From Cytophaga sp. FL35 (GTDB taxonomy: Bacteria; Bacteroidota; Bacteroidia; Flavobacteriales; Flavobacteriaceae): a stretch of 64,000 bases of DNA. Shown piece by piece: positions 8,442 through 17,358 of this stretch (the first letter of the stretch is position 1; each line of letters starts with the position of its first letter). Below the pieces are notes generated by a model that saw nothing but the letters and a program-made list of their open reading frames with translations, was not told the DNA's origin and ran no database searches. A program made the translations under genes and the position numbers. The stretch covers positions 1 through 64,000 of the forward strand of contig NZ_JACSOH010000011.1 of NCBI RefSeq assembly GCF_014349235.1. Direction: 5' to 3'.

Positions 8442-8906
8442 ATGTTTACCCAACTTCGCCATAAGGCAATGGAAATATTAAATTCTAACAAATCTCTTGA
8501 ACAAAAGCAGCAGGAGGTTTGTGATTATCTCCAATCTACCGTTCCCCATTATGACTGGGTAGGTTTCTATTTCAAAAATGGCGACAAAGAAGAACTTAAA
8601 TTAGGCCCTTATGCCGGTGAATCTACAGACCATACCATCATTCCCTTTGGAAAAGGGATTTGCGGTCAGGTAGCGGTTTCCAATCAAAATTTTGTGGTCC
8701 CTGATGTAAAGGCACAAGACAATTATATTGCTTGCAGCATCACGGTAAAGGCAGAAATTGTTGTTCCTTTATTTGTCAACGGGGAAAATATTGGTCAAAT
8801 AGATATTGACTCCAATACTCCAGACCCTTTTACGGAGGAAGATGAGCGCTTTCTAGAATTTATCAATAAAGAAATTGCCCAATTGATCGAAAAAGCCGCG
8901 AAGTAG
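8442..8906 (+). CDS. GAF-domain protein, free-methionine-(R)-sulfoxide reductase-like
   Basis: 154 residues, essentially one GAF domain. The ATG at 8442 is preferred over an in-frame GTG at 8412 because a -7 element sits between them. The sequence follows the fRMsr/YebR pattern: DWVGFYF, LGPYAG, IPFGKGICGQVA, VPDV, IACS, EIVVPLF, IGQIDIDS. fRMsr uses three Cys to reduce free methionine-R-sulfoxide. Here the ICG and IACS cysteines are present, but the first (normally ACxxIP) is replaced by DHTIIP. Either the enzyme recycles through two Cys or it has become a ligand sensor. msrB and msrA occur 9 kb away. Confidence 0.8.
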   Translation: MFTQLRHKAMEILNSNKSLEQKQQEVCDYLQSTVPHYDWVGFYFKNGDKEELKLGPYAGESTDHTIIPFGKGICGQVAVSNQNFVVPDVKAQDNYIACSITVKAEIVVPLFVNGENIGQIDIDSNTPDPFTEEDERFLEFINKEIAQLIEKAAK

Positions 8907-9042
8907 ACAGTTTTATAAACTTGAGAAGGTAAAACATCTACTCTTTGTAGTCGAGTCCGTTTTTGGGCATTAATAGAACTAAAGCGTTTACAACTTAGGC
9001 TTATTTGTTGATAACCTCGTCGGTTTTTAATCTATAATCAAT

Positions 9043-9050
9043 TACTTTTG
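9043..9050 (+). promoter_or_regulatory. Putative -7 element of purH
   Basis: TACTTTTG matches TAnnTTTG and overlaps the left arm of an inverted repeat. No convincing TTG lies 19 bases upstream, so the call is tentative. Confidence 0.35.
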
Positions 9051-9082
9051 CGTGTCATTAAAGTACGATAACCACACGCAAA
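9047..9082 (+). promoter_or_regulatory. Inverted repeat in the purH leader
   Basis: TTTGCGTGT (9047-9055) and ACACGCAAA (9074-9082) are perfect 9-bp inverted arms 18 bases apart; the right arm ends 4 bases before the purH ATG. As RNA it would occlude the start region; as DNA it overlaps the -7 element. Either would give a control point. It does not resemble a known purine riboswitch. Confidence 0.4.
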
Positions 9083-9086
9083 GAAA

Positions 9087-10613
9087 ATGAGCACTAAAAA
9101 AGCAACCTCCGCATTAATTTCCGTATTTCACAAAGATGGGCTGGAGCCTATTGTAAAAAAGTTCAATGAGCTTGGAATTACCATCTATTCTACTGGAGGA
9201 ACCGAAAAATTCATCAAGGACCTAGGAATCGATGTTGTACCTGTTGAGGATGTTACCAGTTACCCCTCCATTTTAGGCGGAAGGGTCAAAACATTGCACC
9301 CTAAGGTCTTTGGAGGTATTCTTAACCGCCAGGATAACGAAACGGATGTTGCCCAATTAGAAGAGTTTGAAATTCCACAGATAGACATAGTGATCGTGGA
9401 TCTATATCCTTTTGAAAAAACCGTTGCAAGTGGCGCATCGGAACAGGATATAATTGAAAAGATTGACATTGGCGGTATTTCCTTGATCCGTGCCGCAGCA
9501 AAGAATTTCAAGGATGTACTTTGTGTTTCATCCATGGAAGATTACGCAGAAGTGCTTGAAATCATCACAAATGGAGGTGGTAGCACCACTCTTGAGGAAA
9601 GAAAAAGGTTCGCCACCAAATCCTTTAATATCTCTTCCCATTACGACACGGCCATTTTCAATTATTTTAACCAAGGAGAAATTCCTGCCCTTAAGATGAG
9701 TGAAACCAACGGAAAAACCCTTAGATACGGGGAAAACCCACATCAGAAAGGGTATTTCTATGGCGATTTTGATGCAATTTTCAACAAATTGCACGGCAAA
9801 GAGTTATCGTATAACAACCTGTTAGATGTGGATTCTGCTGTGAACCTCATGGAGGAATTTAAGGATGACGCTCCTACTTTTGCCATTCTAAAGCACAACA
9901 ACGCATGTGGTCTAGCCCAACGTGACACCATTCACCAAGCCTATATTGATGCCTTGGCGGGAGACCCGGTTTCGGCTTTTGGCGGTATCTTGATTAGCAA
10001 TGTGGAAATAGATAAACCCACAGCGGAAGAAATCCACCAGTTGTTCTGCGAAGTTGTTATTGCCCCTAGTTATTCAGAGGAAGCTTTAGAAATACTTAAA
10101 GGCAAAAAGAACCGCATCATTCTGGTTCAGAATGATATTGCGCTACCAAGCAACCAAGTAAGAACTTGTCTAAACGGGGTTTTGGTACAGGATAAGGATA
10201 ATAGAACGGATGCGGTTGAAGATTTGCAATATGTAACGGACAAAAAGCCTACACAAGAAGAAATTGAAGACTTGATTTTTGCCAGTAAGCTTTGCAAACA
10301 CACTAAATCAAACACAATTGTACTTGCTAAAAACAAACAGCTGTGTGCCAGTGGAACAGGACAAACATCTCGCGTAGACGCCTTAAATCAGGCAATTCAC
10401 AAGGCAAATCACTTTAATTTTGACCTCAACGGAGCCGTAATGGCCAGTGATGCGTTCTTTCCATTTCCAGATTGTGTAGAAATTTCGCATAAAAATGGTA
10501 TTTCTAGCGTTATACAGCCGGGCGGATCTATTAAAGATCAATTAAGCATCGATTATTGTAATGAAAATAATGTGTCTATGGTGATGACGGGCACCCGTCA
10601 TTTCAAGCACTAA
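9087..10613 (+). CDS. purH: Bifunctional AICAR formyltransferase / IMP cyclohydrolase
   Basis: 508 residues, the family's normal length. The N-terminal IMP cyclohydrolase domain (about 1-190) has ALISVFHKDGLEPI, STGGTEKFI and GGRVKTLHPKVFGG. The C-terminal transformylase domain follows, with LRYGENPHQKG, LLDVDSAVNLM, LKHNNACGLA and GSIKDQLSIDYCNENNVSMV. It carries out the last two steps of purine synthesis, from AICAR to FAICAR to IMP, in the cytoplasm. It stands alone with its own leader, which contains an inverted repeat just before the start. mreB follows after 69 bases and may have its own promoter. All landmarks look intact. Confidence 0.97.
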   Translation: MSTKKATSALISVFHKDGLEPIVKKFNELGITIYSTGGTEKFIKDLGIDVVPVEDVTSYPSILGGRVKTLHPKVFGGILNRQDNETDVAQLEEFEIPQIDIVIVDLYPFEKTVASGASEQDIIEKIDIGGISLIRAAAKNFKDVLCVSSMEDYAEVLEIITNGGGSTTLEERKRFATKSFNISSHYDTAIFNYFNQGEIPALKMSETNGKTLRYGENPHQKGYFYGDFDAIFNKLHGKELSYNNLLDVDSAVNLMEEFKDDAPTFAILKHNNACGLAQRDTIHQAYIDALAGDPVSAFGGILISNVEIDKPTAEEIHQLFCEVVIAPSYSEEALEILKGKKNRIILVQNDIALPSNQVRTCLNGVLVQDKDNRTDAVEDLQYVTDKKPTQEEIEDLIFASKLCKHTKSNTIVLAKNKQLCASGTGQTSRVDALNQAIHKANHFNFDLNGAVMASDAFFPFPDCVEISHKNGISSVIQPGGSIKDQLSIDYCNENNVSMVMTGTRHFKH

Positions 10614-10619
10614 TTTCAC

Positions 10620-10627
10620 TACATTTG
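10620..10627 (+). promoter_or_regulatory. Putative -7 element of the mre cluster
   Basis: TACATTTG matches TAnnTTTG and lies 55 bases before the mreB ATG. No TTG at the -33 position, so the call is weak. Confidence 0.35.
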
Positions 10628-10682
10628 TCGATAACAAGCACACCCCAATCGAGCTTAGTAACATAACCAAAGTAAATTACAA

Positions 10683-11711
10683 ATGGGATTTTTTGATTTC
10701 TTGACTGAGGAAATCGCTATCGACTTAGGTACTGCGAACACCCTCATCATTCATATGGACAAAGTTGTTGTAGACAGTCCATCTATTGTTGCACGCGACC
10801 GTATTTCCGGCAAAATCATTGCCGTAGGTAAGGAAGCCAATATGATGCAGGGGAAGACTCACGAAAATATCAAAACCATTAGACCCCTTAAAGACGGGGT
10901 TATTGCGGACTTTGATGCATCTGAAAAGATGATCAATATGTTCATTAAGAATATTCCGGCCTTAAAGAAAAAGTGGTTCCCACCTGCATTGCGCATGGTT
11001 ATCTGTATTCCGTCGGGTATTACCGAAGTGGAAATGAGAGCGGTAAAGGAATCCGCCGAAAGGGTAAACGGTAAAGAAGTTTACCTTATCCATGAACCTA
11101 TGGCTGCTGCCATTGGTATTGGACTTGACATCATGCAACCCAAAGGGAACATGATCGTAGATATAGGTGGAGGTACTACAGAGATTGCCGTAATTGCTTT
11201 GGGCGGTATTGTTTGTGACAAGTCCGTTAAAATTGCGGGTGACGTTTTCACCAATGATATTATTTACTACATGCGTACGCAGCACAACTTATATGTTGGG
11301 GAAGCTACCGCTGAAAATATTAAAATTGAAATTGGTTCCGCAACAGAGGATTTACAAACTCCTCCAGATGAAAAATCGGTACAAGGACGTGATTTGCTAA
11401 CGGGTAAACCAAAGCAAGTTCAGATTTCCTATCGTGAAATTGCCAAGGCATTGGACAAGTCCATTCTAAGGGTAGAAGATGCGGTTATGGAGACTTTATC
11501 CCAAACTCCTCCGGAATTAGCTGCCGATATTTACAACACAGGTATTTATTTGGCCGGTGGTGGTTCCATGCTACGCGGTTTGGATAGAAGATTGTCCCAG
11601 AAGACAGATTTACCGGTATACATTGCGGAAGATCCTTTAAGGGCGGTTGTACGAGGAACAGGTATTGCTTTAAAAAACCTTGAGCGCTACAAGAGCATCC
11701 TTATCAAATAA
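10683..11711 (+). CDS. mreB: Rod-shape-determining actin homologue MreB
   Basis: 342 residues, normal family length. Actin-fold signatures: phosphate-1 IDLGTANTLI (about 13-22), IHEPMAAAIG, phosphate-2 IVDIGGGTTEIAVI (about 158-172), and the adenosine-region IYLAGGGSMLRG (about 288). It polymerises with ATP along the inner membrane and guides the elongation machinery. It is the first gene of mreB-mreC-mreD-PBP2-rodA, all in one direction, so the complete core of the Rod complex is encoded within 5.7 kb. A 90-base gap separates it from mreC. Confidence 0.97.
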   Translation: MGFFDFLTEEIAIDLGTANTLIIHMDKVVVDSPSIVARDRISGKIIAVGKEANMMQGKTHENIKTIRPLKDGVIADFDASEKMINMFIKNIPALKKKWFPPALRMVICIPSGITEVEMRAVKESAERVNGKEVYLIHEPMAAAIGIGLDIMQPKGNMIVDIGGGTTEIAVIALGGIVCDKSVKIAGDVFTNDIIYYMRTQHNLYVGEATAENIKIEIGSATEDLQTPPDEKSVQGRDLLTGKPKQVQISYREIAKALDKSILRVEDAVMETLSQTPPELAADIYNTGIYLAGGGSMLRGLDRRLSQKTDLPVYIAEDPLRAVVRGTGIALKNLERYKSILIK

Positions 11712-11801
11712 ACCTTAAAAGAATTCGGGGCGATTTCGAAGGTTTTCTATTTCTATTTCCAATCGGAATGGCTTCGCAGGATTCAAAAAAATCTATAGCG
11801 A

Positions 11802-12623
11802 ATGCAGCAGATCATCAATTTTATCATAAGGTATAAGAATTTCCTTCTTTATATCCTGTTGATGATCATCTCATTGGGTTTTACTATCCAATCCCATTCA
11901 TACCATCAATCCAGATTCTTTAACTCCTCAAATTGGGTAACCGGGAATATTTTACGTACTTCCAATAATGTAACTACCTATTTTGGGCTGGATCAAGAGA
12001 ATCAAAGGCTCATGGAAGAAAATGAACGGTTGCGTTACCTATTGTTCAACAAAAGCTCTTTAGACACTGTAGCCCTCGATTCCGTGCAGCAAACATACAC
12101 TGTAACTACAGGAAAGGTCATTAAAAACAGTTACGCCCATCCAAGGAATTATATCACCATCAATCAAGGAGAAAAAGATAGTGTAAAACCTGATATGGGG
12201 GTGATTACCAGCAAAGGAATTTTAGGAATCGTAGAGAACGTTTCCAATAATTTTGCCACGGTACAGAGCATTCTCAATGAAAAATCCAATATCAACGCCA
12301 AAATAAAAAATACAGACCACTTTGGTTCCTTGGTATGGGACATGAAACGTTTTGATGTTGTGCAATTGGTGGATATTCCTAGATTGGTACCCTTAACTAT
12401 TGGCGATACCATTGTTACTGGAGGAATGAGCAGTATTTTTCCGGAAGGGATTCCTATCGGGACCATCCGAAAATTTGACTTGAACAGCTCTCAAAGTTTT
12501 TACAGTATAGATGTTACTCTTTTCAACGATATGACGAACATTAAAAACGTATATATCGTAAATAATAGATATAGGGAAGAGATTTTGGAACTTCAAAACC
12601 AGACGGAAGCAGATGATAAGTAA
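11802..12623 (+). CDS. mreC: Rod-shape-determining protein MreC
   Basis: 273 residues. One N-terminal transmembrane helix (about 12-30), a coiled coil (about 60-82, LDQENQRLMEENERLRYLLF), then the periplasmic double beta-barrel region with YITINQGEKDSVKPDMGV and GIVENVS. MreC bridges MreB, MreD and the transpeptidase PBP2 in the Rod complex. Its 3' end overlaps mreD by 11 bases, which points to coupled translation. The ATG at 11802 gives the correct cytoplasmic stub before the helix. Confidence 0.93.
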   Translation: MQQIINFIIRYKNFLLYILLMIISLGFTIQSHSYHQSRFFNSSNWVTGNILRTSNNVTTYFGLDQENQRLMEENERLRYLLFNKSSLDTVALDSVQQTYTVTTGKVIKNSYAHPRNYITINQGEKDSVKPDMGVITSKGILGIVENVSNNFATVQSILNEKSNINAKIKNTDHFGSLVWDMKRFDVVQLVDIPRLVPLTIGDTIVTGGMSSIFPEGIPIGTIRKFDLNSSQSFYSIDVTLFNDMTNIKNVYIVNNRYREEILELQNQTEADDK

Positions 12624-13122
12624 TTACTACATCTTAAATGTTTTGAGGTTTATCCTGTTGGTATTGGTGCAGGTATTGGTATTTAACCGATTGAACTTTT
12701 TTGGTTTCATAAATCCAATGGTATACATTTTGTTTCTTTATTGGTACCCCATTAAAGAAAATAGGGCCGCATTTATAGGGCTTGGGTTTTTACTTGGGCT
12801 GGCAATAGATTTCTTTTCGGATACCATGGCCATTCATACCGCATCTACCATAACCATTGCCTATATAAGACCGGCTATTATGCGCTTTGTCTTTGGTGTA
12901 AATTTTGAATTTCAAAGTTTTAAATTAAGTAACACCACTCAGGTACAACAAATTACATTTTTAACGTTATTGATATTAGTACATCACTTGGTTTTCTTTA
13001 CGTTGGAAATTTTCAGTTTGGCCAATTTCCTATTAGTTTTGAAAAAAGTTCTGGCTACGGGGGCGGCCACTCTTATCCTTTGCTTACTATTCGGTTCGCT
13101 GTTTAGTGTTCGGAAGGAATAA
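12613..13122 (+). CDS. mreD: Rod-shape-determining membrane protein MreD
   Basis: 169 residues with five to six hydrophobic segments (starts YILNVLRFILLVLVQVLVF). Motifs such as FINPMVYILFLYWYP and GLLLGLAIDFF-like GFLLGLAIDFFSDT are typical of the family. It is an integral inner-membrane part of the Rod complex. It begins inside the mreC stop region (11-base overlap) and is followed after 54 bases by PBP2. Sequence conservation in MreD is low, but position and topology make the call secure. Confidence 0.9.
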   Translation: MISNYYILNVLRFILLVLVQVLVFNRLNFFGFINPMVYILFLYWYPIKENRAAFIGLGFLLGLAIDFFSDTMAIHTASTITIAYIRPAIMRFVFGVNFEFQSFKLSNTTQVQQITFLTLLILVHHLVFFTLEIFSLANFLLVLKKVLATGAATLILCLLFGSLFSVRKE

Positions 13123-13176
13123 AAAACCCGATACATAAATTCGAATAAATGCGATAAAACCCAAATTTCATCATAG

Positions 13177-15087
13177 ATGAAAAAGCTACTTTTATCTTCC
13201 ATCATCGTAATCATCGCCATCACCTTTTTGGGAAGGTTATCCTATTTGCAGATTTTCACCTTTTCTCCTGACCAGGTCCTGGAAGACCCCGCCATAAAAA
13301 GGGTATATGACTATCCGGAAAGGGGCTACATCTATGATCGAAATGGAAAGCTTTTGGTGGGTAACGACCCTGCTTACGATGTCATGGTCATTCCTAGGGA
13401 AGTTAGACAACTGGACACCTTGGAGTTTTGCAGGCTATTGGGCATTGACAAGCTAAAATTCAAAAATGAACTAAGAAAGGCACGCATTTATTCACCTCGC
13501 CTACCATCTGTTTTTGTACCTCAACTATCCAAGGAGGATTATGCCAAACTTCAAGAGAAGATGCGGCACTACAAAGGTTTTTACATTCAAAAACGTTCCC
13601 TCAGATATTATGACACTAAAAGTGCGGCTAACGTCTTAGGCTACATTAGTGAGGTAAATGAACGTGATTTGGCTAAAAACCCCTATTACGTACAAGGAGA
13701 ACTTACTGGGCGAACCGGTGTAGAAAAACAATATGAGGATATCCTAAGAGGAAGAAAAGGCGTACAATACATTCAAAAAGACCGCTTTAATAGGGATATT
13801 GGAAAATACAAGGATGGAATGATGGACACCTTGCCGGAGCAAGGCATGGAAATCAATATTACCATTGATAAGGCCTTACAGGAATATGGGGAAAAATTGA
13901 TGCACGGCAAAAGGGGAGGTATCGTTGCTTTGGAACCGGCTACAGGCGAAATTTTGGCAATGATTTCAGGGCCTACTTATGACCCCGCTCTTTTGGTGGG
14001 TCGTGAACGATCAAAAAATTACAGCAAATTACATTACGACTCTATTGCCAAACCCTTGTTTGATCGTTCCATATTGGCCGAAGGTTCGCCCGGATCACCC
14101 TTTAAAACCTTAAATGCCTTAGTAGCTTTGCAGGAAGGGGTCATTACCCCTAATACCACGGTACAATGCTATAATGGTTTTTATGTAGGCCGAAAGAAAA
14201 GGGGGTGCCATTGTGGTGGAGGTCTTCGTAGATTGAACGATGGTATCTATAAATCCTGTAATGCCTATTTCGCCGCCACCTTTAGAAAGATCTATGAAAA
14301 GTTTGAGACTACGGACGAAGGCATGGATGTATGGGAAAAACATATGAAGAGCTTTGGCCTAGGTCAGTATTTGGGATATGACCTACCTACGGGTAAAAAG
14401 GGCAGGATACCGAGTAAGGAATATTATGACAAGTGGTATGGGGATAATAGATGGGCTCCCTCTTATATTATCTCCAATTCAATTGGGCAGGGAGAGGTGG
14501 CCGTTACTCCAATTCAATTGGCCAATATGACGGCGGCTATTGCCAACAGAGGGTTTTATTTCACTCCTCATATCCTTAAAAAAGTAGATGGTAAAAATAT
14601 TAGTATACCAGACTATGTTGAGCCTAAACATACCACTATAGACAAGCAGCATTTTGAGCCTATAATTCAAGGTATGGCCGAAGTATATGAAAAGGGAACC
14701 GCAAAATATGTACAAATACCTGATATTAGAATTGCAGGAAAGACTGGAACCGTGGAAAACTTTACAAAAATAGATAGCGTTCGCGTTCAGCTTACGGATC
14801 ACTCCGTTTTTGTTGCCTTTGCCCCTGTGGAAAAGCCGGAAATTGCTTTGGCCGTATACATTGAAAATGGCTATTACGGTTCTAGATACGCAGGTCATAT
14901 AGCCTCCCTACTTATAGAAAGATATCTTAAAGGTGAAATTACCCGTACCGATTTAGAAAAACGTATGCTCGAAAGAACGCTTGAATATGAATATGCCAAA
15001 CCCTACTTAGGAAAGGAGTTCAGAATCAATGAATACGATTGGAGCCAGCATTCAAAACCCTTGGAAGAACTTATTTCTAGAGAATAA
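13177..15087 (+). CDS. mrdA: Penicillin-binding protein 2 (peptidoglycan transpeptidase)
   Basis: 636 residues: one N-terminal membrane anchor (about 3-22), a PBP dimerisation domain (about 40-220, with YDYPERGYIYDRNGKLL and LGYISEV), then the transpeptidase domain. Active-site motifs: SxxK as PGSPFKTL near 306 (the usual Thr after Ser is Pro here), SxN as SCN near 359, and KTG as AGKTGTVEN near 522. It cross-links new peptidoglycan during elongation in the periplasm with RodA as its glycosyltransferase partner, whose gene starts 8 bases later. All three motifs are intact. Confidence 0.95.
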   Translation: MKKLLLSSIIVIIAITFLGRLSYLQIFTFSPDQVLEDPAIKRVYDYPERGYIYDRNGKLLVGNDPAYDVMVIPREVRQLDTLEFCRLLGIDKLKFKNELRKARIYSPRLPSVFVPQLSKEDYAKLQEKMRHYKGFYIQKRSLRYYDTKSAANVLGYISEVNERDLAKNPYYVQGELTGRTGVEKQYEDILRGRKGVQYIQKDRFNRDIGKYKDGMMDTLPEQGMEINITIDKALQEYGEKLMHGKRGGIVALEPATGEILAMISGPTYDPALLVGRERSKNYSKLHYDSIAKPLFDRSILAEGSPGSPFKTLNALVALQEGVITPNTTVQCYNGFYVGRKKRGCHCGGGLRRLNDGIYKSCNAYFAATFRKIYEKFETTDEGMDVWEKHMKSFGLGQYLGYDLPTGKKGRIPSKEYYDKWYGDNRWAPSYIISNSIGQGEVAVTPIQLANMTAAIANRGFYFTPHILKKVDGKNISIPDYVEPKHTTIDKQHFEPIIQGMAEVYEKGTAKYVQIPDIRIAGKTGTVENFTKIDSVRVQLTDHSVFVAFAPVEKPEIALAVYIENGYYGSRYAGHIASLLIERYLKGEITRTDLEKRMLERTLEYEYAKPYLGKEFRINEYDWSQHSKPLEELISRE

Positions 15088-15095
15088 TCGCATTT

Positions 15096-16379
15096 ATGGC
15101 AGGCAAAAGTGTACTTAAAAGGGTTGATTGGCTCACCGTTCTTTTTTATCTATTATTGGTAACCATTGGATGGGTAAACATCTATTCCAGTACTTTCTCC
15201 GAAGCCGATTCTTCCATCTTTGATTTTGGCGCGTTACATGGCAAACAGTTATTTTTTATTCTGGCAAGCTTTGCTTCCATCGTCATTTTATTGGCCTTGG
15301 AAGCCAGTTTTTATGAACGCTTTTCCAGTTTGCTCTATATTATCTGCCTAGTATTGCTCCTAGGCCTGTTTGTTTTTGGCAAAACAATTTCAGGGGCTAC
15401 TTCTTGGTACAATTTAGGTTTTTTCAATTTCCAACCTTCTGAACTTGCCAAGGTAGCTACAGCATTGGCTTTGGCCAAATATCTTAGTGATATACAAACG
15501 GATATCAAAAGGCGTAAAGACCAACTATACGCCTTTGCCATAATACTAATTCCCGCTATTCTCATCATACCACAGCCAGACCCAGGTAGTGCATTGGTAT
15601 TCTTCTCTTTGACATTTGTCATTTTTAGGGAAGGTCTTCCCCTCTACTATCTTGGTATTGCCATGTTGGCTATTTTAACTTTTATTAGCACCTTAATGTT
15701 TGGCACTATTTGGGTGGTCATATTCATCGCTCTTTTATTGATCCTGTTTTTTCTATTGAAGAACAAAAAATTCAGGGTACCTGTTATACCCTTGTCTGTA
15801 GCCGTCATTGTGACCATTTTATTTTCTCTTAGCGTAAATTTTGTTTTCAATAATGTTTTTGAACAACGCCACAGAGACCGTTTTAGCCTTTGGCTTCGAT
15901 TGGAAAAAGACCCCAATAAATTAGAGCAAATAAGAAAAACTATTGGCTATAATACCTACCAGTCTGAAAAGGCCATAGAATCTGGAGGTTTTTTTGGAAA
16001 AGGTTTTTTAGAAGGTACACGAACCAAGGGAGATTTTGTACCCGAACAACATTCAGATTACATTTTTACGACCGTAGGAGAAGAATGGGGATTTATTGGA
16101 ACAGCAACTGTAGTTCTGCTATTTACCCTTCTTCTATTACGACTGGTCTATTTGGCCGAACGGCAAAAAACAGATTTTAGTAGAATGTATGGATATGGAG
16201 TGGTTTCCATCTTACTAATCCATTATTTTATAAATATTGGGATGGTAATTGGAATCTTGCCCACTATTGGTATACCACTGCCGTTTTTCAGTTATGGAGG
16301 TTCCGGACTATTATTCTTTACCGCCTTGCTCTTTGTTTTTCTAAAGCTCGATGCCAACCGATTGAAAGAAGGAATCTAG
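15096..16379 (+). CDS. rodA: SEDS peptidoglycan glycosyltransferase RodA
   Basis: 427 residues with about ten transmembrane helices. SEDS landmarks: SGATSWYNLGFFNFQPSELAK (about 101-120), PDPGSALVF, the long periplasmic loop with RHRDRFSLWL, QSEKAIESGGFFGKGF, FVPEQHSDYIF and GIPLPFFSYGGSGLL. It polymerises lipid II in the inner membrane together with PBP2, encoded directly upstream. Its TAG stop shares a CTAG with the stop of the convergent endonuclease gene, so the reading frames overlap by four bases. Confidence 0.95.
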   Translation: MAGKSVLKRVDWLTVLFYLLLVTIGWVNIYSSTFSEADSSIFDFGALHGKQLFFILASFASIVILLALEASFYERFSSLLYIICLVLLLGLFVFGKTISGATSWYNLGFFNFQPSELAKVATALALAKYLSDIQTDIKRRKDQLYAFAIILIPAILIIPQPDPGSALVFFSLTFVIFREGLPLYYLGIAMLAILTFISTLMFGTIWVVIFIALLLILFFLLKNKKFRVPVIPLSVAVIVTILFSLSVNFVFNNVFEQRHRDRFSLWLRLEKDPNKLEQIRKTIGYNTYQSEKAIESGGFFGKGFLEGTRTKGDFVPEQHSDYIFTTVGEEWGFIGTATVVLLFTLLLLRLVYLAERQKTDFSRMYGYGVVSILLIHYFINIGMVIGILPTIGIPLPFFSYGGSGLLFFTALLFVFLKLDANRLKEGI

Positions 16380-17176
16380 AATTCCCAATCGGCAACATTA
16401 TTCTTTGCTTCCAACTTTTTTTCTAGCTCCTCCGGTAAGTTTTCAAAAAAATCGATGCCCGTTCTCTTTTCTATTTCATCAATTGGCACCGTAAACTCTT
16501 GTAGCGGCCTTTTACTTTCCTGTCCTAAAAATAGAAAACCTACTATTTTAGGCCCGTCTGAATCCCGCCTGGCCAATATCTTATAGTAATATTTGGGTAC
16601 ATCTACATCTTCCTCTCCTATCTCTTCCAATCCATCCTCCAAAACACCCGCTGTAACCACAAATATTTCGCCATACCTTCGGGCCATATTCCTAACTTCA
16701 ATTTCCAGGCGGTTCCAGATACCGGAATTGAAAGCACGGTTTTGAGGACTTATATTGCTCGTGTAAAAAGTTTCATCGTAGGCTTGCTTAGAAAAGCGCC
16801 TATCCCCTGCAGGGCAAAGGTGTCCTCGATCGTACCCAGAACCTCTATAGTTACGCCAATCCGCAGATTTTGTTTTTACTTTAGGATCTTCTATAAAAAA
16901 TGGCCTTTTTCGTTGGTCACTGGTGAGATGTTCCTTTTTCAACGTATAGGCCACCCACTCTGCCTGTTCATAGGGTTCGTTATAGGAAAGGGTGTAGTAA
17001 TTATGTTCCACAATGTCGCCTGTAGTAGACTGAGGCATAAAATCACGAGATATATCAGTTCTAAAGGCCGGTATGGCTTCTTCTGTATAAGTGGCTGGTG
17101 TATAAAAGTTCTCAAAAATCCAGAATCCCACTACACAACATATCACCAAAATAGAATAAATAGTTTTCTTTTTCAT
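16376..17176 (-). CDS. Exported DNA/RNA non-specific endonuclease
   Basis: 266 residues from the ATG at 17176 (an in-frame TTG lies 9 bases upstream). An N-terminal hydrophobic segment (about 5-22) is a signal anchor or signal peptide. The nuclease domain has the beta-beta-alpha-metal core: YDRGHLCPAGDR near residue 118 (catalytic His in DRGH), followed by NISPQNRAFNSGIWNRLE with the metal-binding Asn. Enzymes of this family cut single- and double-stranded DNA and RNA in a Mg-dependent way, usually outside the cell, for nutrient scavenging. The gene ends inside the rodA stop and has no cognate immunity-protein candidate beside it, so a toxin role is unlikely. Confidence 0.88.
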   Translation of the reverse strand: MKKKTIYSILVICCVVGFWIFENFYTPATYTEEAIPAFRTDISRDFMPQSTTGDIVEHNYYTLSYNEPYEQAEWVAYTLKKEHLTSDQRKRPFFIEDPKVKTKSADWRNYRGSGYDRGHLCPAGDRRFSKQAYDETFYTSNISPQNRAFNSGIWNRLEIEVRNMARRYGEIFVVTAGVLEDGLEEIGEEDVDVPKYYYKILARRDSDGPKIVGFLFLGQESKRPLQEFTVPIDEIEKRTGIDFFENLPEELEKKLEAKNNVADWEF

Positions 17177-17358
17177 ACTCGGCAAAAATAGATAATTACC
17201 CAGTATGTAAGGATTCAGTCCATCAGTATTTAATTTTAGACATGAAAGGATAGCAGCTAATATCCGACAAATAACCTGTGATACCAGTCTAAATTTTCGC
17301 TAAAGGGATAGGTTGGTTTAGGAAGCTTTTCTATCTTGTTTTATAAAAATAATTGAGT

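Noticed and set aside
13177-15087. Inactive PBP2 because the SxxK motif reads SPFK
   Set aside because: The motif only requires Ser and Lys; Pro at the next position is tolerated, and SxN and KTG are intact.
16376-17176. Endonuclease as a contact-dependent or interbacterial toxin
   Set aside because: No immunity-protein candidate, delivery domain or repeat region is beside it; an ordinary secreted scavenging nuclease is simpler.
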